DNA of 64,000 nucleotides. Source: Sphingobacteriales bacterium. GTDB lineage: Bacteria > Bacteroidota > Bacteroidia > Chitinophagales > JADIYW01. Positions 53,589 through 63,954 of this stretch are shown one piece after another. Below the pieces are notes generated by a model. The model worked only from the letters and a program-made list of their open reading frames with translations, made no database searches and was not told the origin of the DNA. Position 1 is the first letter of the stretch; each line of letters opens with the position of its first letter. The position numbers were made by a program, and so were the translations under genes. The stretch is taken from contig CP064984.1 in NCBI GenBank assembly GCA_016699615.1, positions 2,328,001 through 2,392,000 on the forward strand. Direction: 5' to 3'.

Positions 53589-55067
53589 ATGAGAAAAATT
53601 ATACAACTAAAAAGTAACAAGCAGCTTTTCAAGAAAAGTGGGCTATTGCTGATTGCATTGAGCCTTTCATTGCTCTCGTATTCTGTTACCAAAACTTCAA
53701 CCGGTAATGGTAACTGGAATGTTGCTGGTACTTGGTCACCAAGTGGAGTTCCATCTCCAACAGACGATGTAATTATTAACCATGCAGTTGTACTAAATGT
53801 TACAATTGATATTGATCCAGGTGGAAGTGTAACTATTAACACAGGAGCCTCATTAATTGGTCCTTCATTTGGTATAGATTTTAATGGGTCAACATCAGGA
53901 GGAGCAGTTGCGCAATTAATAAACCATGGGACAATGGAGGTGGATAATATAATTGAGTCAACGGAATGTAGTTATTCCAAAATAGATAACTATGGGACAT
54001 TAAATGTTGTAGGTTCAAACGGGACTACTGCAGTTTTTCTTTGGCGTTCAAAGGATACAGTGTATAACCATACAGGAGCAACAATGAATGTATTAAATGG
54101 AAAATATCACACATCCAATCAAGGATGGACTTCTTGTAATGGAGGTAATGGTAAACCCACTACTATTAATGAGGGTATAATGAATGTTTATGACATGCAA
54201 TTTCATGCAGGAAGTTTATTCTTCAATTATTATTTAGTAAATGTGTCACCTAGTCCAGCACCAGGAATATGGATGAGTGCATGGGAATTCCATAATTATG
54301 GATGTATACTAGGTGGAGGAATTGAATTTAATGGTAAGTCGAATAATTCAGGGCATAATATTAGTATTCTTCATGATAATTCTAAGATATATTCGGAAAT
54401 TTCTGTTGCATCTTCTTCTCAAACTTTGTCTGGGGTAGATGATGATAATAACAATAGCAATAATGCATGTGCGTATTCAACAGTTAATATTACCAATTCA
54501 GGAACAATTACTGGGGAGTTTAATTTGAATGACCCAGATGGAGCGGTACCGGGTACTGTAGGCCCCAATGTTACATTAGGCACAGGAAATTGTGGCGGAC
54601 CAAGTTGTGCTGCACCAACATGTGCTATAGATACGATCAGAGATACGAATGTTATCTATACAACAGACACAATATGTGCTAGTATAGATAATGGTATGAG
54701 TAATATCAGAACAACGATAGTAGACTGTGCAGGAGCGATGAACAATAGTGGCAATGTATATACAGCGTTAACAGATGGTTGTATTGCGATTACAAGAAGT
54801 GGCGTAGTAGGTTACAACTTAGATACCTTATGTATCGTTAAGACAGATACTGTAACAGGCATCAGTGATACAACAGTAGCGATTATCAGTAATCTACCTA
54901 AGCGCGATACGATTAGAGATACGAATGTTATCATCACGACAGACACAGTATGTGTAGATGTAGAGTTAGGCATGAATGCCGACAGTATCTACATAGTAGA
55001 CTGTGCAGGCGCGATGAACAACAGTGGTAATGTATACACAGTTATCCCAGGTACGCGTGTATCGTAG
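53589..55067 (+). CDS. Giant tandem-repeat surface protein, N-terminal part
   Basis: 492 residues up to the first frameshift. Signal peptide about 17-33 (GLLLIALSLSLLSYSVT). Residues about 36-340 form a beta-rich region (GNWNVAGTWSPSGVPSPTD, VVLNVTIDIDPGGSVTINTG, many short NYGT/NHGT strands) that looks like a beta-helix or G8-like module. At about residue 345 the cysteine-containing tandem domains begin. The frame ends at TAG 55065-55067 because the sequence GACATGT of the other units reads CGTGT here, a net loss of one base. A second lesion follows (TAA at 55090-55092 where other units have TAT). The same protein clearly continues in another frame, so this is the 5' segment of one gene of more than 10.4 kb that runs past the window. 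Confidence 0.85.
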   Translation: MRKIIQLKSNKQLFKKSGLLLIALSLSLLSYSVTKTSTGNGNWNVAGTWSPSGVPSPTDDVIINHAVVLNVTIDIDPGGSVTINTGASLIGPSFGIDFNGSTSGGAVAQLINHGTMEVDNIIESTECSYSKIDNYGTLNVVGSNGTTAVFLWRSKDTVYNHTGATMNVLNGKYHTSNQGWTSCNGGNGKPTTINEGIMNVYDMQFHAGSLFFNYYLVNVSPSPAPGIWMSAWEFHNYGCILGGGIEFNGKSNNSGHNISILHDNSKIYSEISVASSSQTLSGVDDDNNNSNNACAYSTVNITNSGTITGEFNLNDPDGAVPGTVGPNVTLGTGNCGGPSCAAPTCAIDTIRDTNVIYTTDTICASIDNGMSNIRTTIVDCAGAMNNSGNVYTALTDGCIAITRSGVVGYNLDTLCIVKTDTVTGISDTTVAIISNLPKRDTIRDTNVIITTDTVCVDVELGMNADSIYIVDCAGAMNNSGNVYTVIPGTRVS

Positions 55068-55249
55068 TAGATAGAAGCAATAAAGTAGGCTAAAACTTAG
55101 ATACATTATGTGTAGTAACAGTAGATACAACGACAGGCATAACAGATACGACAGTAGTTATCATCAGTAATACACCGACACGTGATACGATCAGAGATAC
55201 GAATGTTATCTATACAACAGACACAATATGTGCTAGCATAGATAATGGT

Positions 55250-58200
55250 ATGAGTAATATCGTAACGACGATAGTAGACTGTGCAGGCGCGATGAACAAC
55301 AGTGGTAATGTATACACAGCGTTAGCAGATGGCTGTATTGCTATTACAAGAAGTGGCGTAGTAGGCTACAACTTAGATACCTTATGTATCGTTAAGACAG
55401 ATACTGTAACAGGCATCAGTGATACAACAGTAGCGATTATCAGTAATCTACCTAAGCGCGATACGATTAGAGATACGAATGTTATCATCACGACAGACAC
55501 AGTATGTGTAGATGTAGAGTTAGGCATGAATGCCGACAGTATCTACATCGTAGACTGTGCAGGCGCGATGAACAACAGTGGTAATGTATACACAGTTATC
55601 CCAGGTACGACATGTATCGTAGTAGATAGAAGCAATAAAGTAGGCTATAACTTAGATACATTATGTGTAGTAACAGTAGATACAACGACAGGCATAACAG
55701 ATACGACAGTAGTTATCATCAGTAATACACCGACACGTGATACGATCAGAGATACGAATGTTATCTATACAACAGACACAATATGTGCGAGCATAGATAA
55801 TGGTATGAGTAATATCGTAACGACGATAGTAGACTGTGCAGGTGCGATGAACAACAGTGGTAATGTATACACAGCATTAGCAGATGGTTGTATTGCGATT
55901 ACAAGAAGTGGCGTAGTAGGTTACAACTTAGATACCTTATGTATAGTTAAGACAGATACAGTAACAGGTATCAGTGATACAACAGTAGCAATTATCAGCA
56001 ACTTACCGAAACGTGATACCATTAGAGATACAAATGTTATCATCACGACAGATACAGTATGTGTAGAAGTAGAGTTAGGCATGAATGCCGACAGTATCTA
56101 CATCGTAGACTGTGCAGGTTCGATGAACAACAGTGGTAATGTATACACAGTAATACCAGGCACAACATGTATCGTAGTAGATAGAAGCAATAAAGTAGGC
56201 TATAACTTAGATACATTATGTGTAGTAACAGTAGATACAACGACAGGTATTACAGATACGACAGTAGTTATCATCAGTAATACACCGACAAGAGATACGA
56301 TCAGAGATACGAATGTTATCTATACAACAGACACAATATGTGCTAGTATAGATAATGGTATGAGTAATATCAGAACAACGATAGTAGACTGTGCAGGAGC
56401 GATGAACAATAGTGGCAATGTATATACAGCGTTAACAGATGGTTGTATTGCGATTACAAGAAGTGGCGTAGTAGGTTACAACTTAGATACCTTATGTATC
56501 GTTAAGACAGATACTGTAACAGGCATCAGTGATACAACAGTAGCGATTATCAGTAATCTACCTAAGCGCGATACGATTAGAGATACGAATGTTATCATCA
56601 CGACAGACACAGTATGTGTAGATGTAGAGTTAGGCATGAATGCCGACAGTATCTACATAGTAGACTGTGCAGGCGCGATGAACAACAGTGGTAATGTATA
56701 CACAGTTATCCCAGGTACGACATGTATCGTAGTAGATAGAAGCAATAAAGTAGGCTATAACTTAGATACATTATGTGTAGTAACAGTAGATACAACGACA
56801 GGCATAACAGATACGACAGTAGTTATCATCAGTAATACACCGACACGTGATACGATCAGAGATACGAATGTTATCTATACAACAGACACAATATGTGCTA
56901 GCATAGATAATGGTATGAGTAATATCGTAACGACGATAGTAGACTGTGCAGGCGCGATGAACAACAGTGGTAATGTATACACAGCGTTAGCAGATGGCTG
57001 TATTGCTATTACAAGAAGTGGCGTAGTAGGCTACAACTTAGATACCTTATGTATCGTTAAGACAGATACTGTAACAGGCATCAGTGATACAACAGTAGCG
57101 ATTATCAGTAATCTACCTAAGCGCGATACGATTAGAGATACGAATGTTATCATCACGACAGACACAGTATGTGTAGATGTAGAGTTAGGCATGAATGCCG
57201 ACAGTATCTACATCGTAGACTGTGCAGGCGCGATGAACAACAGTGGTAATGTATACACAGTTATCCCAGGTACGACATATATCGTAGTAGATAGAAGCAA
57301 TAAAGTAGGCTATAACTTAGATACATTATGTGTAGTAACAGTAGATACAACGACAGGCATAACAGATACGACAGTAGTTATCATCAGTAATACACCGACA
57401 CGTGATACGATCAGAGATACGAATGTTATCTATACAACAGACACAATATGTGCTAGCATAGATAATGGTATGAGTAATATCGTAACGACGATAGTAGACT
57501 GTGCAGGCGCGATGAACAACAGTGGTAATGTATACACAGCGTTAGCAGATGGCTGTATTGCTATTACAAGAAGTGGCGTAGTAGGCTACAACTTAGATAC
57601 CTTATGTATCGTTAAGACAGATACTGTAACAGGCATCAGTGATACAACAGTAGCGATTATCAGTAATCTACCTAAGCGCGATACGATTAGAGATACGAAT
57701 GTTATCATCACGACAGACACAGTATGTGTAGATGTAGAGTTAGGCATGAATGCCGACAGTATCTACATAGTAGACTGTGCAGGTTCGATGAACAACAGTG
57801 GTAATGTATACACAGTTATCCCAGGTACGACATGTATCGTAGTAGATAGAAGCAATAAAGTAGGCTATAACTTAGATACATTATGTGTAGTAACAGTAGA
57901 TACAACGACAGGCATAACAGATACGACAGTAGTTATCATCAGTAATACACCGACACGTGATACGATCAGAGATACGAATGTTATCTATACAACAGACACA
58001 ATATGTGCTAGCATAGATAATGGTATGAGTAATATCGTAACGACGATAGTAGACTGTGCAGGCGCGATGAACAACAGTGGTAATGTATACACAGCGTTAG
58101 CAGATGGCTGTATTGCTATTACAAGAAGTGGCGTAGTAGGTTACAACTTAGATACCTTATGTATAGTTAAGACAGATACAGTAACAGGCATCAGTGATAC

Positions 58201-60061
58201 AACAGTAGCAATTATCAGTAATCTACCTAAGCGCGATACGATTAGAGATACGAATGTTATCATCACGACAGATACAGTATGTGTAGATGTAGAGTTAGGC
58301 ATGAATGCCGACAGTATCTACATCGTAGACTGTGCAGGAGCGATGAACAACAGTGGCAATGTATACACAGTTATCCCAGGTACGACATGTATCGTAGTAG
58401 ATAGAAGCAATAAAGTAGGCTACAACTTAGATACTTTATGTGTAGTAACAGTAGATACAACGACAGGCATTACAGATACGACAGTAGTAATTATTAGTAA
58501 TACACCGACAAGAGATACGATCAGAGATACGAATGTTATCTATACGACAGACACAATATGTGCGAGCATAGATAATGGTATGAGTAATATCGTAACGACG
58601 ATAGTAGACTGTGCAGGTGCGATGAACAACAGTGGTAATGTATACACAGCATTAGCAGATGGTTGTATTGCGATTACAAGAAGTGGCGTAGTAGGTTACA
58701 ACTTAGATACCTTATGTATCGTTAAGACAGATACCGTAACAGGCATCAGTGATACAACAGTAGCAATTATCAGTAACTTACCGAAACGTGATACTATTAG
58801 AGATACAAATGTTATCATTACGACAGATACAGTATGTGTAGATGTAGAGTTAGGCATGAATGCAGACAGTATCTACATAGTAGACTGTGCAGGTTCGATG
58901 AACAACAGTGGTAATGTATACACAGTTATCCCAGGTACGACATGTATCGTAGTAGATAGAAGCGATAAAGTAGGTTACAACTTAGATACATTATGTGTAG
59001 TAACAGTAGATACAACGACAGGTATTACAGATACGACAGTAGTAATTATTAGTAATACACCGACAAGAGATACTATCAGAGATACGAATGTTATCTATAC
59101 GACAGACACAATATGTGCGAGCATAGATAATGGTATGAGTAATATCGTAACGACGATAGTAGACTGTGCAGGTGCGATGAACAACAGTGGTAATGTATAC
59201 ACAGCATTAGCAGATGGTTGTATTGCGATTACAAGAAGTGGCGTAGTAGGTTACAACTTAGATACCTTATGTATAGTTAAGACAGATACAGTAACAGGTA
59301 TCAGTGATACAACAGTAGCAATTATCAGCAACTTACCGAAACGTGATACCATTAGAGATACAAATGTTATCATCACGACAGATACAGTATGTGTAGAAGT
59401 AGAGTTAGGCATGAATGCCGACAGTATCTACATCGTAGACTGTGCAGGTTCGATGAACAACAGTGGTAATGTATACACAGTAATACCAGGCACAACATGT
59501 ATCGTAGTAGATAGAAGCAATAAAGTAGGCTATAACTTAGATACATTATGTGTAGTAACAGTAGATACAACGACAGGTATTACAGATACGACAGTAGTAA
59601 TTATTAGTAATACACCGACAAGAGATACGATCAGAGATACGAATGTTATCTATACAACAGACACAATATGTGCTAGTATAGATAATGGTATGAGTAATAT
59701 CAGAACAACGATAGTAGACTGTGCAGGAGCGATGAACAATAGTGGCAATGTATATACAGCGTTAACAGATGGTTGTATTGCGATTACAAGAAGTGGCGTA
59801 GTAGGTTACAACTTAGATACCTTATGTATCGTTAAGACAGATACTGTAACAGGCATCAGTGATACAACAGTAGCGATTATCAGTAATCTACCTAAGCGCG
59901 ATACGATTAGAGATACGAATGTTATCATCACGACAGATACAGTATGTGTAGAAGTAGAGTTAGGCATGAATGCCGACAGTATCTACATCGTAGACTGTGC
60001 AGGTTCGATGAACAACAGTGGCAATGTATACACAGTAATACCAGGCACAACACTATCGTAG
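55250..60061 (+). CDS. Giant tandem-repeat surface protein, middle part
   Basis: About 1600 residues made only of the tandem domains. The M at 55250 is an ordinary internal residue (GMSNIV of the first half-domain) and not a real start: homologous sequence is continuous from 54619, in this frame from about 55093. Each 185-residue unit has half A (RDTIRDTNVIYTTDTIC...NLPK, 92 residues) and half B (RDTIRDTNVIITTDTVC...NTPT, 93 residues). The style GYNLDTLCVVTVDTTTGITD resembles Ig-like repeats in Bacteroidota surface adhesins. It ends where ACAACATGTATCG of other units reads ACAACACTATCG (net loss of one base). Confidence 0.8.
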   Translation: MSNIVTTIVDCAGAMNNSGNVYTALADGCIAITRSGVVGYNLDTLCIVKTDTVTGISDTTVAIISNLPKRDTIRDTNVIITTDTVCVDVELGMNADSIYIVDCAGAMNNSGNVYTVIPGTTCIVVDRSNKVGYNLDTLCVVTVDTTTGITDTTVVIISNTPTRDTIRDTNVIYTTDTICASIDNGMSNIVTTIVDCAGAMNNSGNVYTALADGCIAITRSGVVGYNLDTLCIVKTDTVTGISDTTVAIISNLPKRDTIRDTNVIITTDTVCVEVELGMNADSIYIVDCAGSMNNSGNVYTVIPGTTCIVVDRSNKVGYNLDTLCVVTVDTTTGITDTTVVIISNTPTRDTIRDTNVIYTTDTICASIDNGMSNIRTTIVDCAGAMNNSGNVYTALTDGCIAITRSGVVGYNLDTLCIVKTDTVTGISDTTVAIISNLPKRDTIRDTNVIITTDTVCVDVELGMNADSIYIVDCAGAMNNSGNVYTVIPGTTCIVVDRSNKVGYNLDTLCVVTVDTTTGITDTTVVIISNTPTRDTIRDTNVIYTTDTICASIDNGMSNIVTTIVDCAGAMNNSGNVYTALADGCIAITRSGVVGYNLDTLCIVKTDTVTGISDTTVAIISNLPKRDTIRDTNVIITTDTVCVDVELGMNADSIYIVDCAGAMNNSGNVYTVIPGTTYIVVDRSNKVGYNLDTLCVVTVDTTTGITDTTVVIISNTPTRDTIRDTNVIYTTDTICASIDNGMSNIVTTIVDCAGAMNNSGNVYTALADGCIAITRSGVVGYNLDTLCIVKTDTVTGISDTTVAIISNLPKRDTIRDTNVIITTDTVCVDVELGMNADSIYIVDCAGSMNNSGNVYTVIPGTTCIVVDRSNKVGYNLDTLCVVTVDTTTGITDTTVVIISNTPTRDTIRDTNVIYTTDTICASIDNGMSNIVTTIVDCAGAMNNSGNVYTALADGCIAITRSGVVGYNLDTLCIVKTDTVTGISDTTVAIISNLPKRDTIRDTNVIITTDTVCVDVELGMNADSIYIVDCAGAMNNSGNVYTVIPGTTCIVVDRSNKVGYNLDTLCVVTVDTTTGITDTTVVIISNTPTRDTIRDTNVIYTTDTICASIDNGMSNIVTTIVDCAGAMNNSGNVYTALADGCIAITRSGVVGYNLDTLCIVKTDTVTGISDTTVAIISNLPKRDTIRDTNVIITTDTVCVDVELGMNADSIYIVDCAGSMNNSGNVYTVIPGTTCIVVDRSDKVGYNLDTLCVVTVDTTTGITDTTVVIISNTPTRDTIRDTNVIYTTDTICASIDNGMSNIVTTIVDCAGAMNNSGNVYTALADGCIAITRSGVVGYNLDTLCIVKTDTVTGISDTTVAIISNLPKRDTIRDTNVIITTDTVCVEVELGMNADSIYIVDCAGSMNNSGNVYTVIPGTTCIVVDRSNKVGYNLDTLCVVTVDTTTGITDTTVVIISNTPTRDTIRDTNVIYTTDTICASIDNGMSNIRTTIVDCAGAMNNSGNVYTALTDGCIAITRSGVVGYNLDTLCIVKTDTVTGISDTTVAIISNLPKRDTIRDTNVIITTDTVCVEVELGMNADSIYIVDCAGSMNNSGNVYTVIPGTTLS

Positions 60062-63000
60062 TAGATAGAAGCAATAAAGTAGGCTATAACTTAGATACAT
60101 TATGTGTAGTAACAGTAGATACAACGACAGGTATTACAGATACGACAGTAGTAATTATTAGTAATACACCGACAAGAGATACGATCAGAGATACGAATGT
60201 TATCTATACAACAGACACAATATGTGCTAGCATAGATAATGGTATGAGTAATATCGTAACGACGATAGTAGACTGTGCAGGCGCAATGAACAACAGTGGC
60301 AATGTATACACAGCATTAGCAGATGGTTGTATTGCTATTACAAGAAGTGGCGTAGTAGGTTACAACTTAGATACCTTATGTATCGTTAAGACAGATACTG
60401 TAACAGGCATCAGTGATACAACAGTAGCGATTATCAGTAATCTACCTAAGCGCGATACGATTAGAGATACGAATGTTATCATCACGACAGATACAGTATG
60501 TGTAGATGTAGAGTTAGGCATGAATGCCGACAGTATCTACATCGTAGACTGTGCAGGTTCGATGAACAACAGTGGTAATGTATACACAGTAATACCAGGC
60601 ACAACATGTATCGTAGTAGATAGAAGCAATAAAGTAGGCTATAACTTAGATACATTATGTGTAGTAACAGTAGATACAACGACAGGTATTACAGATACGA
60701 CAGTAGTTATCATCAGTAATACACCGACAAGAGATACGATCAGAGATACGAATGTTATCTATACAACAGACACAATATGTGCTAGTATAGATAATGGTAT
60801 GAGTAATATCAGAACAACGATAGTAGACTGTGCAGGAGCGATGAACAATAGTGGCAATGTATATACAGCGTTAACAGATGGTTGTATTGCGATTACAAGA
60901 AGTGGCGTAGTAGGTTACAACTTAGATACCTTATGTATCGTTAAGACAGATACTGTAACAGGCATCAGTGATACAACAGTAGCGATTATCAGTAATCTAC
61001 CTAAGCGCGATACGATTAGAGATACGAATGTTATCATCACGACAGATACAGTATGTGTAGAAGTAGAGTTAGGCATGGATGCTGACAGTATCTACATCGT
61101 AGACTGTGCAGGCGCGATGAACAACAGTGGCAATGTATACACAGTTATCCCAGGCACGACATGTATCGTAGTAGATAGAAGCGATAAAGTAGGCTATAAC
61201 TTAGATACATTATGTGTAGTAACAGTAGATACAACTACAGGTATTACAGATACAACAGTAGTAATCATTAGTAATACACCGACACGTGATACGATCAGAG
61301 ATACGAATATTATCTATACGACAGACACAATATGTGCTAGCATAGATAATGGTATGAGTAATATCGTAACGACGATAGTAGACTGTGCAGGCGCGATGAA
61401 CAACAGTGGTAATGTATACACAGCGTTAGCAGATGGCTGTATTGCTATTACAAGAAGTGGCGTAGTAGGCTACAACTTAGATACCTTATGTATCGTTAAG
61501 ACAGATACTGTAACAGGCATCAGTGATACAACAGTAGCGATTATCAGTAATCTACCTAAGCGCGATACGATTAGAGATACGAATGTTATCATCACGACAG
61601 ACACAGTATGTGTAGATGTAGAGTTAGGCATGAATGCCGACAGTATCTACATCGTAGACTGTGCAGGCGCGATGAACAACAGTGGTAATGTATACACAGT
61701 TATCCCAGGTACGACATGTATCGTAGTAGATAGAAGCAATAAAGTAGGCTATAACTTAGATACATTATGTGTAGTAACAGTAGATACAACGACAGGCATA
61801 ACAGATACGACAGTAGTAATTATTAGTAATACACCGACACGTGATACGATCAGAGATACGAATGTTATCTATACAACAGACACAATATGTGCTAGCATAG
61901 ATAATGGTATGAGTAATATCGTAACGACGATAGTAGACTGTGCAGGCGCGATGAACAACAGTGGTAATGTATACACAGCGTTAGCAGATGGCTGTATTGC
62001 TATTACAAGAAGTGGCGTAGTAGGCTACAACTTAGATACCTTATGTATCGTTAAGACAGATACTGTAACAGGCATCAGTGATACAACAGTAGCGATTATC
62101 AGTAATCTACCTAAGCGCGATACGATTAGAGATACGAATGTTATCATCACGACAGACACAGTATGTGTAGATGTAGAGTTAGGCATGAATGCCGACAGTA
62201 TCTACATAGTAGACTGTGCAGGTTCGATGAACAACAGTGGTAATGTATACACAGTTATCCCAGGTACGGCATGTATCGTAGTAGATAGAAGCAATAAAGT
62301 AGGCTATAACTTAGATACATTATGTGTAGTAACAGTAGATACAACGACAGGCATAACAGATACGACAGTAGTTATCATTAGTAATACACCGACACGTGAT
62401 ACGATCAGAGATACGAATGTTATCTATACAACAGACACAATATGTGCTAGCATAGATAATGGTATGAGTAATATCGTAACGACGATAGTAGACTGTGCAG
62501 GCGCGATGAACAACAGTGGTAATGTATACACAGCGTTAGCAGATGGCTGTATTGCTATTACAAGAAGTGGCGTAGTAGGCTACAACTTAGATACCTTATG
62601 TATCGTTAAGACAGATACTGTAACAGGCATCAGTGATACAACAGTAGCGATTATCAGTAATCTACCTAAGCGCGATACGATTAGAGATACGAATGTTATC
62701 ATCACGACAGATACAGTATGTGTAGATGTAGAGTTAGGCATGAATGCCGACAGTATCTACATCGTAGACTGTGCAGGCGCGATGAACAACAGTGGTAATG
62801 TATACACAGTTATCCCAGGTACGACATGTATCGTAGTAGATAGAAGCAATAAAGTAGGCTATAACTTAGATACATTATGTGTAGTAACAGTAGATACAAC
62901 GACAGGTATTACAGATACGACAGTAGTAATTATTAGTAATACACCGACAAGAGATACGATCAGAGATACGAATGTTATCTATACAACAGACACAATATGT

Positions 63001-63954
63001 GCTAGCATAGATAATGGTATGAGTAATATCGTAACGACGATAGTAGACTGTGCAGGAGCAATGAACAACAGTGGCAATGTATACACAGCATTAGCAGATG
63101 GTTGTATTGCTATTACAAGAAGTGGCGTAGTAGGTTACAACTTAGATACCTTATGTATCGTTAAGACAGATACTGTAACAGGCATCAGTGATACAACAGT
63201 AGCGATTATCAGTAATCTACCTAAGCGCGATACGATTAGAGATACGAATGTTATCATCACGACAGATACAGTATGTGTAGATGTAGAGTTAGGCATGAAT
63301 GCAGACAGTATCTACATAGTAGACTGTGCAGGTTCGATGAACAACAGTGGTAATGTATACACAGTTATCCCAGGTACGACATGTATCGTAGTAGATAGAA
63401 GCGATAAAGTAGGTTACAACTTAGATACATTATGTGTAGTAACAGTAGATACAACGACAGGTATTACAGATACGACAGTAGTAATTATTAGTAATACACC
63501 GACAAGAGATACTATCAGAGATACGAATGTTATCTATACGACAGACACAATATGTGCGAGCATAGATAATGGTATGAGTAATATCGTAACGACGATAGTA
63601 GACTGTGCAGGTGCGATGAACAACAGTGGTAATGTATACACAGCGTTAGCAGATGGTTGTATTGCGATTACAAGAAGTGGCGTAGTAGGTTACAACTTAG
63701 ATACCTTATGTATAGTTAAGACAGATACAGTAACAGGTATCAGTGATACAACAGTAGCAATTATCAGCAACTTACCGAAACGTGATACCATTAGAGATAC
63801 AAATGTTATCATCACGACAGATACAGTATGTGTAGAAGTAGAGTTAGGCATGAATGCCGACAGTATCTACATCGTAGACTGTGCAGGTTCGATGAACAAC
63901 AGTGGTAATGTATACACAGTAATACCAGGCACAAACATGTATCGTAGTAGATAG
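60055..63954 (+). CDS. Giant tandem-repeat surface protein, distal part (continues past window)
   Basis: Continuation of the same repeat protein in the third frame, about 1300 residues. Upstream start codons in this frame (59944) lie in out-of-frame sequence and are not real. The frame stops at 63952-63954 because one extra A (CACAAACATGT for CACAACATGT) shifts it. The repeat continues to the window end at 64000 in the previous frame. The three lesions (-1, -1, +1) all fall at the same position of the 555-bp unit. No C-terminal sorting domain is reached in the window; a T9SS or gliding-associated C-terminus is expected beyond it. Confidence 0.8.
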   Translation: MVVDRSNKVGYNLDTLCVVTVDTTTGITDTTVVIISNTPTRDTIRDTNVIYTTDTICASIDNGMSNIVTTIVDCAGAMNNSGNVYTALADGCIAITRSGVVGYNLDTLCIVKTDTVTGISDTTVAIISNLPKRDTIRDTNVIITTDTVCVDVELGMNADSIYIVDCAGSMNNSGNVYTVIPGTTCIVVDRSNKVGYNLDTLCVVTVDTTTGITDTTVVIISNTPTRDTIRDTNVIYTTDTICASIDNGMSNIRTTIVDCAGAMNNSGNVYTALTDGCIAITRSGVVGYNLDTLCIVKTDTVTGISDTTVAIISNLPKRDTIRDTNVIITTDTVCVEVELGMDADSIYIVDCAGAMNNSGNVYTVIPGTTCIVVDRSDKVGYNLDTLCVVTVDTTTGITDTTVVIISNTPTRDTIRDTNIIYTTDTICASIDNGMSNIVTTIVDCAGAMNNSGNVYTALADGCIAITRSGVVGYNLDTLCIVKTDTVTGISDTTVAIISNLPKRDTIRDTNVIITTDTVCVDVELGMNADSIYIVDCAGAMNNSGNVYTVIPGTTCIVVDRSNKVGYNLDTLCVVTVDTTTGITDTTVVIISNTPTRDTIRDTNVIYTTDTICASIDNGMSNIVTTIVDCAGAMNNSGNVYTALADGCIAITRSGVVGYNLDTLCIVKTDTVTGISDTTVAIISNLPKRDTIRDTNVIITTDTVCVDVELGMNADSIYIVDCAGSMNNSGNVYTVIPGTACIVVDRSNKVGYNLDTLCVVTVDTTTGITDTTVVIISNTPTRDTIRDTNVIYTTDTICASIDNGMSNIVTTIVDCAGAMNNSGNVYTALADGCIAITRSGVVGYNLDTLCIVKTDTVTGISDTTVAIISNLPKRDTIRDTNVIITTDTVCVDVELGMNADSIYIVDCAGAMNNSGNVYTVIPGTTCIVVDRSNKVGYNLDTLCVVTVDTTTGITDTTVVIISNTPTRDTIRDTNVIYTTDTICASIDNGMSNIVTTIVDCAGAMNNSGNVYTALADGCIAITRSGVVGYNLDTLCIVKTDTVTGISDTTVAIISNLPKRDTIRDTNVIITTDTVCVDVELGMNADSIYIVDCAGSMNNSGNVYTVIPGTTCIVVDRSDKVGYNLDTLCVVTVDTTTGITDTTVVIISNTPTRDTIRDTNVIYTTDTICASIDNGMSNIVTTIVDCAGAMNNSGNVYTALADGCIAITRSGVVGYNLDTLCIVKTDTVTGISDTTVAIISNLPKRDTIRDTNVIITTDTVCVEVELGMNADSIYIVDCAGSMNNSGNVYTVIPGTNMYRSR

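Noticed and set aside
59944..60054. N-terminal extension of the third repeat segment
   Set aside because: This stretch is out of frame relative to the repeat protein before the frameshift, so the apparent start is an artefact.
56043..60679. Recurrent 65-residue minus-strand ORFs inside the array
   Set aside because: They are identical shadows of the repeat unit, rich in Leu/Tyr/Cys, without start signals.
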